Source of the DNA: an uncultured Roseburia sp.
GTDB taxonomy: Bacteria; Bacillota_A; Clostridia; Lachnospirales; Lachnospiraceae
NCBI GenBank assembly: GCA_900753715.1
Contig: CAAEAE010000030.1
Location: 1 to 7,555, forward strand
Length of the DNA stretch: 7,555 nt
Reading direction: 5' to 3'
Shown: in pieces, positions 6,452 through 7,555 of the stretch
Layout: every line of letters begins with the position of its first letter
Position numbering within the stretch: position 1 is the first letter of the stretch
Made by a program: the position numbers and the translations under genes
The notes under the pieces: model-generated
What the model saw: only the letters and a program-made list of their open reading frames with translations
Told to the model about the DNA's origin: nothing
The model's database searches: none

Positions 6452-6712
6452 TTACTCCTCAATGACCTGCATTTCCAGGAAGTCAAATTCAATCTGCTCC
6501 ACAAAACTGTCCTGTCTAAACCTTGTCTTTGCATGACGCTTAAACTCCTGCACATTGGCATCTAACCAGATGGGTTTCCCCAGGTCAAAGGCATAGCACG
6601 CCTCCTCAAGCGCCTGAAAAATCTTGTGGGTTCTTGTCTCCGCCGAATCATCCTCCACCGTGAGGTCGCGCAGCAGATGGTTGTCTTTTATCATTTTAAA
6701 CCAGATTCGCAT
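6452..6712 (-). CDS. Unrecognised 86-residue cytosolic protein
   Basis: I do not recognise this protein. It starts at ATG 6712 with an AAAGGA site 9 bases upstream, 17 bases after the methyltransferase stop, and ends 20 bases before the PfoR-like gene, so it sits inside a compact operon and is very likely real. It has no signal peptide or membrane segment and is rich in acidic and aromatic residues. It begins MRIWFKMIKDNHLLRDLTVED; the middle is probably helical (THKIFQALEEACYAFDLGKPIW) and the end has FKRHAKTRFRQDSFVEQIEFDFLEM. The alternating pattern suggests a small alpha/beta fold. No catalytic or metal motif stands out. Its neighbour encodes an RNA methyltransferase, but that gives no firm clue to function. 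Confidence 0.8.
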   Translation of the reverse strand: MRIWFKMIKDNHLLRDLTVEDDSAETRTHKIFQALEEACYAFDLGKPIWLDANVQEFKRHAKTRFRQDSFVEQIEFDFLEMQVIEE

Positions 6713-6729
6713 ATCAGGTTATCCTTTCT

Positions 6730-7494
6730 CTAATCCTGTCTCTGTCTGTGCACTTCGTATACCAGAAGGGATGCCGCAATCGCTGCATTTAGGGACTCCA
6801 CCTTTCCCTCCATCGGAATCCGCACATACGCATCTGCAAGGTCGGCAAGCTCATCCGAAAGCCCGTTTCCTTCATTTCCAATCAAAAAGCCACATGCTTT
6901 TTTGTAGTTCATCTTGTCATAAGACGCTTTTCCTCTCAGATGTGCCGCAAAAAGGGTCACACCCGCTTCACGGAGCGTCTGAACCGTCTCAGGCAGATTT
7001 TCGCTGACATAAAACGGCACACGGTAAATGCTTCCCATCGTCGAGCGGATGGTCTTTGGATTAAACAAATCCACGGTATTCCGGTTCATGACTACTCCTG
7101 TAATTCCCGCGCCCTCTCCGGTGCGAAGCATTGTGCCAAGGTTGCCCGGGTCCTGGATACTCTCAAGCACCAGCAGATTTGTATTCTCCCCTGCAAGCAA
7201 ATCCGAAAGCTCATAGTGCGGCATCCTGACTAGCGACAAAATGCCCTGCGGTGTCTGAGTATCCGAAATACTCTTAAACACGGCATCTGCGACTACCTCG
7301 TAATCGACACCCGAAAGGTCCGTCTCCTCTGCCGCCTGCTCCGTCACATATACTTTTTTTAACCATTCCCTTGGCACTTCCCCAAACATCTTCCTGCCTT
7401 CAACAATAAATGTCTCCTGCTCATTCCGCGCCTTTGCTTTCTTTTGCAAAAGCGCAATGTTTTTCATCTGCTGATTGCCTGTACTTGTAATCAT
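6730..7494 (-). CDS. TrmH/SpoU-family RNA 2'-O-methyltransferase (YsgA-like)
   Basis: This 254-residue enzyme should transfer a methyl group from S-adenosylmethionine to a ribose 2'-OH in rRNA or tRNA. The N-terminal third (about 1-95) contains FIVEGRKMFGEV and resembles the SpoU substrate-binding region. The catalytic SPOUT knot shows all three motifs: motif 1 ESIQDPGNLGTMLRTGEGAG (111-130, Asn118 and catalytic-type Arg124), motif 2 GFLIGNEGNGLSDEL (202-216, Glu208) and motif 3 IPMEGKVESLNAAIAASLL (227-244, Ser234, Asn236). Length and layout resemble B. subtilis YsgA; the exact RNA target cannot be read from sequence. The start MITSTGNQQMKNIALLQKK fits the family N-terminus and has an AGGAAG site upstream. 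The frame stays open above this ATG to the window edge, but with no ATG, GTG or TTG. It is the first complete gene of block 1. Confidence 0.92.
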   Translation of the reverse strand: MITSTGNQQMKNIALLQKKAKARNEQETFIVEGRKMFGEVPREWLKKVYVTEQAAEETDLSGVDYEVVADAVFKSISDTQTPQGILSLVRMPHYELSDLLAGENTNLLVLESIQDPGNLGTMLRTGEGAGITGVVMNRNTVDLFNPKTIRSTMGSIYRVPFYVSENLPETVQTLREAGVTLFAAHLRGKASYDKMNYKKACGFLIGNEGNGLSDELADLADAYVRIPMEGKVESLNAAIAASLLVYEVHRQRQD

Positions 7495-7555
7495 CTGCTC
7501 TTCCTGTCCCTGTAAAGTTAATAAGGTTGCTGTAATACGTGCGCGCTTGTCGCAC

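Noticed and set aside
7495..7555. Possible end of a preceding gene above the methyltransferase
   Set aside because: One frame ends with TAA at 7520-7518 and could be the tail of an upstream gene, but only about 11 codons are visible and I recognise nothing in them.

Overview
The window looks like chromosomal DNA from a low-to-moderate-GC Gram-positive of the Clostridia, most likely a Lachnospiraceae-type gut anaerobe. Reasons are the strong AGGAGG-type ribosome binding sites, the gene families (HPK10-type kinase with a LytTR regulator, multi-TM GGDEF/EAL protein, single-synthetase-domain alarmone synthetase, COG3641 membrane protein) and the uniform codon style. This is judged by eye, not from a database match. 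All eight supported genes lie on the minus strand, so the window is described here in transcription order, from high to low coordinates. I see no mobile element, CRISPR array, tRNA or rRNA, and no gene-free stretch over 300 bases; the longest gap is 443-623.

Block 1 (7494-5370) is three tightly spaced genes: a TrmH/SpoU-family RNA 2'-O-methyltransferase, a conserved-looking 86-residue protein of unknown function, and a PTS_EIIC_2/PfoR-like polytopic membrane protein. An AT-only hairpin (5334-5352) follows.

Block 2 (5301-2663) has its own near-consensus TATAAT box. It encodes a RelP/YwaC-like (p)ppGpp synthetase whose end overlaps by 11 bases a 646-residue membrane protein with a degenerate GGDEF (TQESF) and an intact-looking EAL domain, i.e. 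a probable c-di-GMP phosphodiesterase. The ribosome binding site of the second gene lies inside the last codons of the first, so two nucleotide second-messenger enzymes appear translationally coupled.

Block 3 (2617-1) starts only 45 bases later. It holds a LytTR response regulator and an AgrC/HPK10-type sensor kinase that overlap by 4 bases (ATGA), then a short hairpin, then a 181-base intergenic region leading to a lipoprotein gene cut by the window edge. That intergenic region carries two 10-bp direct repeats, GTCGATT(G/C)AG, spaced exactly 21 bp apart. This is the usual geometry of a LytTR-family operator, so the lipoprotein is the obvious candidate target of the adjacent two-component system. 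It is the most informative non-coding signal in the window.
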